DNA of 64,000 nucleotides from Diphasiastrum complanatum (Eukaryota > Streptophyta > Lycopodiopsida > Lycopodiales > Lycopodiaceae). The DNA lies in the NCBI GenBank assembly GCA_029204225.1, contig CM055097.1, positions 40,192,820 to 40,256,819 on the forward strand. The letters run 5' to 3'. The notes beneath the pieces were generated by a model. That model was not told the DNA's origin. It worked only from the letters and a program-made list of their open reading frames with translations, and made no database searches. Shown here in pieces: positions 43,775-59,520 of the stretch. Within the stretch, counting starts at the first letter, position 1. Each line of letters opens with the position of its first letter. The position numbers and the translations under genes are program-made.

Positions 43775-45980
43775 CCAAAAACAAAATTTTCTGAAACCTT
43801 TGTGAAGGCCCTTCAGAAATGTGCACTTTATGTAGCTGTGACCACAGCTGTTGTTCTGGCGCAACCATATGTGCTATCTCATGCAATGGGGATGCATCCG
43901 GTCTTATCGGAGCTGGCTGTTCTCATCTCGGGTCCACCTGTTAAGGACCCTAATGCACTTTTAAGATATGCCTTGCCAGTACAAAACAAACCCATCCGAG
44001 ATATACAGAAGTCGCTGGAGGAGATTACCGAAGATCTCAAGCTTCCTGGTGTAAAAGCTCTAGATCCTGTTGAAAGGGTGAGTGAAGTTTTCATTTTACC
44101 TTTGTGATTCTGAAAAGCATCAAGCATAAAATGATACAACAAGCACCCTGCATTGGAACTATGAGTAAAGCTCTTATGGATTCACTGATTGCAGAATATA
44201 AGGCAAGCGGCTCGTGTTCTCAGCCAAAATAAGGGTGTGATCCTAGCGGATGTTGCCGAAGCAAAGAAGAGCCAAGGAGAAGAGCTTCTTGGCAACCTTA
44301 CAGTGGGCCTTCAAGAGTTTCAGAAAATTGTTGAAGAAAAAGACCGAACAGCTGTTGCCCCTAAACAGAAAGAGCTTCTCAATATTGTTGGAGAGTAAGT
44401 TATGCCCTAAACCCTAGATTCTAAGCCCTAAACTTGAGCCTTTTTCAGCTTTACTCCTTCACCTAATGAAGGGAATGTAGCTCCTTTTCTTAGTCCTCAG
44501 CATTTTGGTGACAATGTCTTGCCTGTTTGTACGAATCAACGATTTCCTTGTATTTCATCTCATTGCTCGGTCATTGCATGCAGCTGAGATGTTCATGGGG
44601 CCTTGCATTTCTGCAGTTTGGAAGAGGCCATGGTGGACAAGTTTCCCTTTGAAGTCCCTGAAGAATATTCCAGCAGGCCATTACTTAAAGGGCGTGCTAC
44701 TGTGGAGATGAAAGTGAATGTAAAGGACAATCCAAATCTTGAGAACGTCACATTCCAAATGGTCCTGGATGGATACAATGCTCCTGTAACTGCTGGGAAT
44801 TTTGCGGATTTGGTAGAGCGGCATTTCTATGATGGGATGGACATTCAAAGAGGTAGATGTTTGTCCAACACAAAACCAGATGCTATGAATTCATGACCTT
44901 TTAGATACCGCAGCTTAAGTTTAGGGTTTAGGGTTTAAGATGATGCTGTCCATTTGCATGATTAATTTTTTTTTGCTTAACTGATCAATAGCCTTCAATC
45001 TTTCTATGACTCTTCAGTATTTTTGGATGAGTTTACAACTATGCCTTACTCCCAAATCTCTAACTTATGGTTTTTGTCCTCTTCAGCTGATGGTTTCGTA
45101 GTACAGACAGGTGACCCTGATGGACCAGCCGAAGGGTTTGTGGATCCTAGCACTGGCAAGATAAGGACCATCCCACTCGAAATTATGGTCGATGGAGACA
45201 AGCAGCCCATATATGGTGCCACATTAGAGGTTCTTGAACTCCTCCTTTACTTTCGTTTGACTTTCTCCAATGTCACATGTAAATATTTGTTGAACACTTT
45301 AAATACAACCTTAAGCTCAAGACTTTGATAGCAAACTCCGGTCCACTGTTGCTTTTGTTCCAGGCTGTTAGTGAGCATCTAAACCCTGAAGCCTGAATGC
45401 TAATCTCTGAACCTTGAACCCCTCCCTTGACTGTGTACTGGTTAACTAACTTTGATTAGATTGTGCACTTTTCAAAGAGCTTAATTTTTTGCTGTACTTC
45501 TTGACGTTTTCTCACAGCTTGAGTTTCCGTGCAGGAACTTGGTCGATTTCGGGATCGGACCAAGCTTCCCTTTAATGCATTTGGTACCCTTGCCATGGCC
45601 CGAGAGGCATGTGAATATTAGTTTTGTGCAAAGAAAATGCATACTTGTGGTCTTGCAAACGTTCATCAATGGGATGCTTGCATGCAAATCATTTAGGATG
45701 CTTGCTAACAATACCAGGAAAGCATTTGACTGTATAATTTATACATGAACTGCAGGAATTTGACAATGATTCAGCGTCCAGTCAAATTTTCTGGCTTTTA
45801 AAAGAAAGCGAATTGACGCCAAGTAATGCCAATATTTTGGATGGACGCTACGCAGTGTTTGGATATGTAACTGAAAATGAAAATTACCTTGCTGACCTCA
45901 AAGTGGGTGACACAATTGAGTCTGTGAAAGTAGTCCGAGGCATTGACAACCTTGTAAATCCTAGCTACAAGGTCCTTTGA
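43775..45980 (+). CDS. CYP38: CYP38 / TLP40 thylakoid-lumen cyclophilin-like protein (N-terminal exon not found)
   Basis: Exons: 43775-44077, 44195-44394, 44617-44852, 45087-45229, 45535-45606 and 45756-45980 (TGA). Phases fit throughout and give 392 residues. The first exon holds a hydrophobic stretch ([19 protein letters not shown]) that fits the lumenal targeting segment, then [20 protein letters not shown], the start of the mature protein. Exons 1-3 encode the helical N-terminal domain ([25 protein letters not shown]) and exons 3-6 the cyclophilin domain ([87 protein letters not shown]). CYP38 acts in the thylakoid lumen in photosystem II assembly; its cyclophilin domain has little or no isomerase activity. 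The protein ends NPSYKVL. The transit-peptide exon should lie upstream, perhaps beyond the hAT insertions. Intron 5 uses a GC donor. Confidence 0.9.
44920..44937 (+). repeat. Telomere-type repeat in CYP38 intron 3
   Basis: tttagggtttagggttta, two and a half plant telomere units, in the intron between exons 3 and 4. A diverged relative (taaaccctagattctaagccctaaac) lies just inside the preceding intron at about 44405-44431. Confidence 0.85.
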
Positions 45981-47160
45981 GCTTCATGGCTGTGCTGAAA
46001 ATGCACAAGTTTGTCTTACTCAACTTGGAGTTAGATGATACTTTGAGCTCAGATTTTGTGATCGTCTCGTTTTCTCTTTTTCGTTTCCAAGAAGCATTGG
46101 AAAATCAAGTAAACTGTTGGGAAATCCCAAAGCGATGGGAGTTTGGCGAATTGTGGGTGAATTTCAAACCAAGGGTTTGATCTTTTTGACATTTCAAAAG
46201 TAGTTCAACTAATTCAAATTTGTCAGAAAAGAGATGATTTATTCTCTTTCTACCATCCTGGTTGTTGGAATAAAACATGAAATTTCAGCAAAAACATTCT
46301 TTAATGTCATTCATTGAATACTGTCTCAATGGAATTGAGGACAATGAAGGATCTGTAATGAAGCTGGGTGTAGAAGAGTTCAAGCGGATCACTTGTATCA
46401 GTGATCCTATGAAGCATGTCCATACAGCAGACTACTTCAAGAATATAAACATATGTGATGACAATTGACACAACTTCAAGAGAACCAATGCTAGAGCTGC
46501 TGGAAATGTGCACATTTTGACGACAATATGGAGATTAATCTCTCAGTTGGAAGAATCTACTTTACCATATCTACTCCTAGTTGCATAAAGCATGCCCACA
46601 CATTTTGTTGCTGCGATCATTAGTATGGCTAACAGAGACCTTGCATGATGAACGAATTTATGAATTTTAACAATAGCATTATTTTTCAGACAAATATCGT
46701 TTATTTCATAAAAACGACCTATCTCTCAACAATCGGTCTATGTTAACTATAGCATTATATTTCAGACAAATATGGTTTATTTCGTAAAAACTATCTATCT
46801 CTCATCAATTGGTCTACATCAGTGATCAGCTTTCCGCCTTGATCTATCTACGCCATGATGTACGTTACTTAGGGCCTAGGTGCTTCGCTTCTCAAAGTTA
46901 AAATCTGAGTGTGCATAAAATTTTTTTTATGGTTGTCTACATCGAAAAATTCTATTTTGTCTATGGCAATGGGTATTGAAGATTTTTCAATATGGAGTTG
47001 TCTATAAGATACGATCATTTGAAATTGCCATCTCATGTGCTGAAGAAATACTTATTGATACCTATTGGAGGTTACTTGATAAACTCTTTTCAATATATCT
47101 TGCTTTGCTGCTAGCAACAAAAGGAAACAGTTCACGTGTCAACATATGCTCATGTTAGAA
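45981..47160. other. CYP38 3' flank and non-coding stretch
   Basis: The 3' untranslated region of CYP38 should lie in the first few hundred bases. No further gene recognised; a 63-codon frame at 46277-46468 is unsupported. Confidence 0.4.
46667..46816. repeat. Diverged tandem duplication, 76-bp unit
   Basis: ttaacaatagcattattttt... (46667-46742) is repeated as ttaactatagcattatattt... (46743-46816), with about ten differences. Confidence 0.85.
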
Positions 47161-47528
47161 TTATTGTGATGCATCAAACAATATTGATGTTGATCAAAAG
47201 TGTATGTTTTGTCCTTAGCACTTGGTTCAGATTGATAAGCGTTATCGTGTCGATGAAGACAAATATCTGTGTCGATGACTCATCTAGGCTTAATTAAGAA
47301 TGCTCATTTCAAAGTTGTTTGTTAATAATCAGATCAATAATAGCATACATTCATCATAAGCAATTACCACCAGGAGGAAGAGCAACACACACCATCACTA
47401 TTGTTAACTGAATGTCATGAGTACAATAAACTTTGATAAGAGAGAAAAAATCTAGGAAGTGACTAATAGACTAATCTACAACTAGTTACAATTGGCAATA
47501 GTATAAGCACATCGTAAACAACAAGTCA
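47160..47528 (-). mobile_element. Putative 3' LTR start of minus-strand copia element
   Basis: A polypurine tract (ttgttgagggagag on the minus strand) directly precedes TGACTTGTTG at 47528, the probable LTR start, and follows the RNase H stop by about 25 bp. The far LTR boundary was not determined. Confidence 0.5.
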
Positions 47529-47794
47529 CTCTCCCTCAACAATAAAATTACACTCTTCTATTTTTAATAGAGTGCGAAATTTTTTCAAATTTACTTTTAC
47601 CTAATGACTTGGTAAAAATATCTGTCACTTGATCTTCAGATTTACAGAGAACAAGATTAATGGCTCCATCAAGAATTTTCTCTCGAACAAAGTGATAGTG
47701 TATTTCGGTGTGCTTGGTTCGAGCATGCAAAACTGGATTTTTGGTAAGGTGAATGCAGCTTTGGTTATGACAAGATATAGTAGTCGCATCCATC

Positions 47795-48068
47795 TGTGGT
47801 TGACCTAATCAACAAGCAATCTTTGTAACCATACCGTTTCTTGTGTAACATTTTTGAGAGCACGATATTCAGCTTCCATTGAACTGTAGGTTGCTTTTTG
47901 CTGCTCCATGAAATTGCAGCTGTACCATAACTGTGGTTGACCTAATCAACAAGCAATCTTTGTAACCATACCGTTTCTTGTGTAGCATTTTTGAGAGCAC
48001 GATATTCAGCTTCCGTTGAACTGTAGGTTGCTTTTTGCGACTCCATGAAATTGCAACTGTACCATAAC
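47795..48068 (-). repeat. 137-bp tandem duplication within copia RNase H
   Basis: The segment starting tgtggttgacctaatcaaca is repeated head to tail (47795-47931 and 47932-48068) with about five differences. It duplicates the RNase H coding region including the ISWSRKKQPTVQ-like motif and breaks the frame. Confidence 0.9.
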
Positions 48069-50119
48069 TGAATGTATGACCACTAGTAGATCTTCTATAA
48101 TCAATATTACCTACCCAATCGGCATCTGTATAATCTACCAACATTATCACTTTAGGCTGATCATACTTCAAATCAAAATTTAATGTTCCTCAAATGTACT
48201 TGAGAATACGCTTAGCAGATTTTCAGTGTGCTTGACTAGGATCTTGCATAAATATCAGGTGGTGTGTGTGTCAAGTAAATTGAACTACCCACCAGTTGCC
48301 TGTATAGATAAGCCTCCACTTTCTCATATTCATCATATGCGGTAAGCTTTGTGTTAACATCCATCGGTGTGCTTAAAGGCTTACAATGTTGCATATTAAA
48401 CTTATAAAGCAAATTCCGTGCATATTTGTTTTGTGTAAGAAAGACAATGTCTTCCTTTTGCCATACTTCAATGCCAAGAGAATACTGCATCAATCCTAGA
48501 TCTATGTCAAAAGCATTGGAAAGATCTGATTTGATTTCATCTATTAAGCTCTCATTACTTCTTGTAATAATCAAATCATTGACATACAGAACAATGAACA
48601 TTATATCTGAATCTTGCCTTAGAATGCAAAGATTAGGATCAACATTACTCTTTACCATTTCTCTTCGCTTGAAGTGTTCATCAATGTAAGAGTACTACGC
48701 TTGTGGTGCTTGCTTCAATCCATAAATAGCTTTGTTGAGCTTGCAAACAAAATATTCTCTCCCTAGCTCAACAATTCCTTCAGGTTGTACTAAATACACA
48801 TTTTCATACAACACTCCATTAAGAAAAGTAGATTTAACGTCCATTTGCTGGATCTTCCAACTATAGAAAACATAAATAGCAATAATAGAACGTATAGTTA
48901 CCATCTTAGCTACGGGTGTGAAGGTTTTCTCAAAATCAATACCTTTATGTTGCTCAAATCCTCTTGCAATCAACCGTGCTTTGTACTGGTTGAGTTGCCC
49001 ATCCGCTACATACTTGATCTTATAAATCCATTTGCAAGTGATAGTCGTCTTTTACTATCAGGTAGTCTCCATTTTTGTTTCCATAGCTGCACGCCACTCC
49101 TTGTGTTCCTTTGCTTCATAAAAAGTTTTTGGTTCATGAGCCTTGAGCATGTAACTCATTAGGGCTATATACATCTCTAATGTTGTAGGAGGTTTCTGAT
49201 TTCTACTTGAACATTTGAGCTCTCCCTGTCTGCTAGATTTGAGAGTATATTCCTTCTTAGCATCACCTGTGACTGATAAGTACCATTTAGGTACTCTCAT
49301 AGGAATTTCAGCATCAAGCTTGTCTTTGTCTATTGGATCTTCCACATTAAAATCCACTTCCTTCTTGACCTGTACTTTCGCTCCATTATCAAAAGGTTCA
49401 GTGATTACTTCAGTTTGTTCACCTTGACCCATCTTGTCAAATGTAGCATCCCTAGAAATCACAAGCTTATGTGCATTCGTGTCATACATCCTATATGCCT
49501 TGGCCTTCTTATCATATCCAAGGAAAATACACTTGACAGCTTTTGCATTTAATTTTCTTCGTTTCTCATCAAGAATATGAGCGTAAGTATCACAACCAAA
49601 TACTCTTGAATGAGAAATATTAGGTTTCTTTCCAATAAAAGCTTCATGAGGTGTCTTACCTTTCACAGATTTCGTAGGACACCGATTTAGGATGTGAGTA
49701 GCTGTACTGCACCCAAAAGCCTATTTGGCAAACCCTTGCTTTTGAGCATTTTCATGGCCATCTCAACAACAGATATGTTCTTTCATTCTGTAACTCCGTT
49801 TTGTTGTGGTGAATAAGGTGCTGTAGTATGTCTCTTGATCTCTTGATCTTTGCAAAAATCTATAAATTCTGTCAAACCATCAGATCTCAAAGTCTTGATG
49901 CAACATCCTGTTTGTTTTTCAACTCATGCCTTGAATTCCATGAACTTAACAAAAGCATTTGATTTCTTGCTTATGAAATAAATCCAAATGCGTATGCTAT
50001 AGTCATCAATGAAGGTAATAAAATAATAGCAACCACTAAGAGACCTAGTTTGCATTGGTCCAATAAATCACTGTGGACAAGATCAAGGATGCCACTAGCT
50101 CTCCGTGCTCTACTTTTTG

Positions 50120-50262
<143 letters not shown>

Positions 50263-50600
50263 TTCCTAAAATGCAGCTTTCACAAATTTTTCCTTCAAAA
50301 GAAATATTAGGCAATTCAATAACTAGATTGCCTCTTTTGAGAATCTGTAAACTTTGCACACTAATATGACCAAATCGTTGATGCCAAAGATCATTTTGAC
50401 TATCAACAATGCTTATCATGGCTTGATCAAAAGATCTCGCATTCAATTTGTAGAGTCAATTTTCGTTGACTCTAGCTCCTATAGCAATCACTTTGTAGTG
50501 ATTCTTGATGTCCTTGACAAACATTTGGAAATTTTCTCCATCGCACACAGATCTCCGATTTCAAAGATTTTTATATTAGCACGTAGCCCTTTGTACTAGA

Positions 50601-51138
50601 TAGCTCCTATCTAATTAGATCTCAAAAACAGTCTCCCCAGCTAGGTCAAAATATCAATCTATTTTCTACTTTTCTACAAAAAACAACCAGTAGACAAGGC
50701 CTTAGAAAGAATGGGCTAGTAGTCCCAGAAATGAGGAGAACTTGTGGGACCCTTCAAATGAAATGAAATTTGAAGTGTATTTTCCTCAGTCAATCTGAGT
50801 TGTCGATCTGCTTCAATCCGACAGTCTAGATTCAGGGACGCATGCACTGCTATTGGCTCGCGTTCATTGCCGCTGCTTGAAAACACCTCTATTTACAAAA
50901 TTTTAGAAGGATTCGACGCGTAGAGGACCGCGTTTCATGAGGTATTTCGGATGGTGGCGAAAGCGTTTCAACCCTATTTGTAGACGTTTTACTACATTTC
51001 ACTCGTTCCATTGTGTTTTGGGGCTGCCGTTTTGACCTGAAAGCAGACGTTTTGGACATGTTTTAAGGTGTTTTGGGCATGTTTTTGGCGTTTCAGCCCA
51101 TACCAGTATGTCTTCGAAGTTGAAAGTACAGTACAAAG
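50601..51138. other. Non-coding stretch
   Basis: No gene. Around 50930-51100 several gacgtttt / ggcgtttc motifs recur, possibly from a small decayed element. It ends in caaag, the target duplication of the solo LTR that follows. Confidence 0.4.
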
Positions 51139-51970
51139 TGTTGGAATTCGATGCTTAGCCTCAAATCCATTTATTAATGAGCATCCTGAAAACATTACAA
51201 AAAACCCAGAAAACAGAAGGCTCGATTTTTTTAGAAGATAAAAAAATCTAGTATTGGATTTTTCAAGCCAATGTCAAGCCTAACAAACAAAGCTTTTTCG
51301 ATCTTGGATCGGATCGGATCGAGGCGAAATTACCCGGGCGTCTTCCATCCTGAACGGGTCGAATTGGGTCTAATTTATCCAACCTTGAAAAATCTGACCC
51401 CATGCATATTATTCGACCCAGTATAAATTTTTTGACCCAGTGTAAAATTTGCTATCCTTTGTATATTTTTTTGATAATTTGTAAATTCGATACTGTTGTC
51501 TAAAATCCGTCTAAAATATGATCCAACGACTTTGCGTTGACAGTCCGCCTACATTGTACATACAATTATAGTCATGAGGCAGTTGTAATAACTATAGAAG
51601 AAGTAGTTGTAGATATTTTGATTAGTATATCAAGATAAGTATCTTCATCCAAGAACTTTTTTTGATCCTCTGATATCTAAAACATCTGATAATTGTATCT
51701 ATCAATTCATTCAGATAGTTCCATTGCACACAACGATCAAAGTTTGTTATGTAGCCAACTTTATTACGCTCAACCAGCTGAAGTTATCACTTCATGCGAT
51801 TGTACTCATTGTTGATATTTATCAGAGTACATTTTGTTTGACTGCTGTATTGTTTCATTGCGCATTTGTCTGAATCATTTAATATGAATTCTTTGCTGCT
51901 GTATGTTGTGCTTCTGATCCTAAATCAAGCTCACTCATCAGCTTCCCCTCATTCCCACTGATTTCCGACA
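51139..51970 (+). mobile_element. Solo LTR of a copia family (832 bp) with 5-bp target duplication
   Basis: It starts TGTTGGAATTCGATGC and ends CTGATTTCCGACA, flanked on both sides by caaag (51134-51138 and 51971-51975). No primer site or coding sequence follows, so it is a solo LTR formed by recombination. Its first 55 or so bases match the LTR starts at 62121 (+), 60292 (-) and 18100 (-). A variable section with tcgaccca-type motifs lies at 51340-51450. Confidence 0.85.
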
Positions 51971-51979
51971 CAAAGGACC

Positions 51980-52340
51980 ATAAATAAACCTCTGATGGAG
52001 GGGGAGTATTTATCTCCACCAAGTTCAACGTCTATTGCAAGGCCAACGGAATACAACTACAACATACAACTAGCTACTCACCTCAGTCCAATGGTGTAGC
52101 TCAAAGAAAGAATCAGACACTCATTGCAAGTGCCAAGAGCATGCTGGCCCATGCCTCTCTTCCAAAGAAATTCTGGGCAGAAGCTGTTGCCACAACAGCC
52201 TACTTACAAAATCGATCCATGAACAAAGCCCTAAATGGCAAGACACCTTATGAGGTGTGGACAGGATCGAAGCCATCACTCACAAATATTAGAGTGTTTG
52301 GATGGAAAGCTTTCAATCAGATCTCTGCTGATCAATAGAA
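51980..52340 (+). pseudogene. Ty1-copia integrase fragment
   Basis: The plus strand reads KFNVYCKANGIQLQ, SYSPQSNGVAQRKNQTLIAS, AKSMLAHASLPKKFWAEAVA, TTAYLQNRSMNKAL, GKTPYEVWTGSKPSLTNIRV and FGWKAFNQISADQ, followed by a stop. This is the C-terminal half of a copia integrase core with the PQsNGVaqRkN motif. The solo LTR inserted directly upstream of it. Nothing of RT follows. Confidence 0.8.
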
Positions 52341-52440
52341 AAACGACCCAAGGATCGAACAGTCAAAATCCGACCCCAGGGTCGAAAAATCCAATTCCGA
52401 TTCAAGGGTTGAGTGACCCAGCCTGCTACTTCGTGCAGCA

Positions 52441-55400
52441 GCAATGGACACCAAATTTACATTACTAAATGAGAATGGTTTCTATCCAAACACATGTGAA
52501 ATGGATTGTTTTCCCGGAGATGTCCTAAACTCACAAATCAATGTTTGGGAAAGCCAACAAACTATCAACTTCATGATACTAGTTATTTCTCAAAAACTGG
52601 TATCATGAAATTTTTGATAGTTTTTCAAAATATAGGCATATAAATCCTCTTATGAGTAGTAATTATTAGAAAACCAAAAAGCTTAAAAAATGCAGGTTTT
52701 GTTTCCAAATGTTCAACTTGGTTTCCATGTGTCTATTTCATCTTTCTCATAATTCTTGAAGAATGACAAATTTTAAATTTTGGTCTCCTTCACAAAGTCT
52801 CACCTACATGAAGTTCTAAGTTGTGTATCCTGAACTAAGTTCTTCTACCCAAATCAATCTTAACCACATGAGATCATCACTAACAACATATGACTATTGT
52901 GGTAACTATGCTTCCATGAGCTTAACCAATATAGTTCAATTTTTTAGACCCAAAAAGGTACTTTGGGCAAATTATTACACTTTAGGTAGGCCAAGCCAAC
53001 CAATGTTATGTTTCCATGCTGCCCAAAATGACAATTTTAAATTTTATAGTAATATATACTTATTCTCCAAATTTGATAAGCTACAATACATAAATTTCAA
53101 ATTTGTGCATTTTGATTGCGCCAAATGGCAACCAAATTCAAAGAAAATAACTAAAAAAAACTTTTGCAAAGAGTCTTTTTAGAATTTGAAACCCTCTTAT
53201 GTTGTGTTATTGTGTGTTTGATACTGCCTATAACATAGATGCAAGTTAAACCAAAAATTTGTTACAACTAGGTTCTACCTCTTTCTTGTATATCATGTAA
53301 CTAGCTATATAAGAGCGATAAAATCGTTCCCACACTTTTCACATGCTACAAGGAATATGACAACCATTTCTAAGGAGAAAGGAATTCTAAACTTAGTGGA
53401 TCTCCAAGAAGGGCCGTTATGTTTTAAGATGAAGCGAGTAGAGAGGAGGTCATAGAGCAACATACTATGCCTAACGTATGGGATTCTTTTCAAAAATTAC
53501 CCCCTTAACCATCAAGGTCATCTCCTTGGGGTTGAAAACATGGAAAGGGGAGCATGTATTTCATTATAAAGATCTAGATAAGAGAAAGTGGCTAGGTCCT
53601 TGGAGGGATTCCGAGTGTTCGTATTGAACAAGTCAAAGCTAAAGATGTAAAGTTGTAGAGAAGATGGCATATTCTATTGGGTAGATGGGCCTCTTTGCTA
53701 GTAAGGTAAGGCATGACAAAGTATTGTGGGACATGGTGGGGTTGGGAGATACTTTTGGATAAATTAAAATGCATATTAATATTTTTTATGATTGTATTAT
53801 TCTCTTACCATGATACTAAGCTAAAGCATTGTGAACAAGCCATGACCATGTTGCTTGCTATTCCATAGCACAAACATGTTTCTTGAATGAAAACCGAGTA
53901 AGTACAAGAATGACGAATGCTTGTGTGTAGTTAGTTTAAACATATGTATTTGAAAAACTCATGTCAATTCACCATATGCTTTGACAAATACCATGTCTAT
54001 AGTGCTCCGAGAAGATTGTTAATGTACTTTATTTGCAAGGTGGATAATCATTCACTTGTTACATCCAAATAAAGCGAAATATTATGTTTTAAAAATAATC
54101 AGACTCTTTTTCTAAAGTCTAAATATTATTGGAAAACTTATAGATGACAAAGCATGTGTCACTCATAAAAAAAGTATCAATAAGAATTGGTCAATTCAAG
54201 GTTTGTTTTTGTAGCATAAAAGCAAGTTCTCTTTTAAAACCAATAAGAACATGTTCATGTTGTCGTATATCAACTTTACATAAAATTTAAACAAGTAGAG
54301 ATCTAAGTCTTTGAATATTACAAATTTGAAATACGGGTCGAATTTCATAAAAGTTTTCCTTCCAAGATGCTTGCACGAGTAAGCTTACCATGTCTAGCAT
54401 TATGCAAGCTTCATGATGCTGAAACACAATTAATGACATGTGTAAAGGCTACCGTGGCCACAAGACATGAAAGTATAGACACCACATAATATTGTCAAAT
54501 GTTGAGTCCCACGTGGGATGCACCCTTAAGATTGACCTTGCATGTTGACAAAATGGTTAAATGTTAAGAGATTTGGGCACACTAAAATTAAAGAGAAAAG
54601 AAGGAGTATTGTTCTAGATGAAGTATGCCATTGGAAGTCCTCATAAGAATAAGAATGCACTTGGAGCAAGAAAACATCTATAAGCTAGCAATGTGATTTC
54701 TAGCTACATAACTCGAATTATGGAGCTCTTTTTGAGTGACCAATTGATTACACTAACATCATTATATACGATTCATACATTGTAAATCAAACTACAAGCA
54801 CACATGATAGACATAGACAATATGCAACCTAATTTATGGAGGTTGTGGGCTTGAAGGTGTCCCTTGCGAGCAAAGACTAAGATTTGAGTACGTGCCTTCA
54901 GTGTCACGAGAACATTTTTATCCAACTTGGCTTTGTCTAGCAAAAATATTAAGACATACATTCAACCTCATTGCAAATCACATCCATTGAAACAAACCAA
55001 TATCTTAGAGAGAGTATATTTTTGGATAAAAATCTCAAAATTTTTATTATGTGGAGATTACAATATGCCTTATGCTTCCATGCTCCAAAAATCAGTAGTC
55101 GCATGAAACTTTATAAATTGATCATCATAAGCTGATTACTTTACAAGCTCATGCAAATTTATAGAGTGATTTTATTACAATGCAACATATACTAGTTTTT
55201 GTTGTAAGTTTTCACCACCATTGGATTTCTAAGTGATCTGTTACTTGAGCTTTAACATTGGGAATTGTCCACTTAGTTGATCCATCTTCTCAAATTGATT
55301 CATGAGATCCTTCTTGATCATTATGATACCTTGGTAAAGTCATAAAGATGAATAAAACATTATTTTTGACTTTACTTAACCAAATTCAAATACATAAGAA

Positions 55401-55990
55401 GACTAAGAAACCAGTGTATGAAGAAATACATGTCGAAGGCCTTACGTCGAAGACCCTATAAAGAAATACACTTTAACGGAAGAACATATGAAGCGACATT
55501 GTCCTAATAAATGGATAAGATTGAATCTAGAATATTCTATAATCCAGTCAGAGCATTCATGACTCTTTCTACATTTGCTTGTAGGTACAGTTCAAGTGCC
55601 CTTCGATTGGAGTTTATAGCGCTCCGTTTGGTCCAAAACAATTAAAGGAGGTGGAAATAAGAGCCTTTTTAAGAAATGAACCATTTTATCACAATGAAGA
55701 ACCTCCCAACTTCATGAATTTCTGGACCTTGGTTCCCTTTCAAATCGAATATTTTTAATGAAGTTGAAGGTTGGATTGCCTTTCAACTAACGTTGGGCCC
55801 CTCAGAAATATCTCAGCCATTAGATCTCAAGGATTCAATCCTGATCTTTAGTTGCTCAATTGATTTTCACCGTCTACTCATCTAGGGCGTTATCCAATGG
55901 ACCATATGGTTTTTGTGCCCCCAAACCCTTCGTTCGCACCTCTGCACATTTCAATGCGCCAAGCTAGCACTCTGAATCGTCGTGCATGAG
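52441..55990. other. 3.5 kb AT-rich stretch without recognisable gene
   Basis: No open frame above 120 codons, no domain, no LTR boundary and no clear repeat structure. It may contain old decayed transposon sequence. Confidence 0.45.
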
Positions 55991-55998
55991 CTGGTACA

Positions 55999-56181
<183 letters not shown>

Positions 56182-56351
56182 CCCCCTCCCAATGGTCACA
56201 CTCTCTTGCCTGGTTTTGAGTGGATGTAGCGGAGCTACTTTAAAACGTTAATTTTCTCACTCTACTCCAAAGTTTCTTGCTCCTCCCGGACGTAATAAGT
56301 AGATGTGCTAAGTAAAACAACTATTAAAAAGATTGCAACCTTTAAAGATAA

Positions 56352-56562
56352 CATGCTGGTGTGCTATATAAAATGAGAAATTTTTTTGCCGCCTCCAAAC
56401 ATAGCACACTGGCATGCTATATACAAGGAGAAATTTTTTTGCAGCCTCCAAACATAGCACACTGGCGTGCTAGGCCTGGCCACCGATTTTTTTTTGGGGG
56501 GCGCGCCATCTTGCCTAGCACGCCGACGTGCTACTGGAGGCTGCAAAAAATTTAATTTGAAT
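56352..56562. repeat. Foldback element with direct and inverted copies
   Basis: A unit of about 60 bp (tgctatata.aa..agaaattttttt gc.gcctccaaacatagcacactgg) occurs twice in direct order (about 56362-56414 and 56415-56474). A third copy follows in inverted orientation (ctagcacgccgacgtgctac and tggaggctgcaaaaaattt, 56513-56562), around a short loop holding ggcgcgcc. Confidence 0.75.
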
Positions 56563-59130
<2,568 letters not shown>

Positions 59131-59520
59131 TGAAACAAATCAAAATATTGAATCTCAAACTCTTTTCTAAATGCTATCTTGATATCTACTATACCTTGCT
59201 TACTACTACTGTAGGTCAAATCTTTTGGATTAGGCCAATTTTTGAATCCACTTACTGGAATGTGGAGACAAAAATTGCTCATGATTGTGGATGATGCATT
59301 CTATTAGTAGATGTATCATGATTCTAGCTTTTGCATATAGCTTTTAAGTGATTCAATATTTTGCATTTTTGAGAAAACCTTAAATTTGATAGGATCTCTT
59401 GATTTTAAAGTTTTTGGACTTTTCAAGAATGTCTTTCAATCTTAGGAGTGTGCAAAATTTTATTATATTGTGTATAGATCAAATCAGATCAAGAAATCAT
59501 CAATTCTATGAGCTAGACCG

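Noticed and set aside
47341-48171. Repeated 137-bp unit as a possible CRISPR-like or regulatory array
   Set aside because: It is a simple two-copy duplication of copia RNase H coding sequence.
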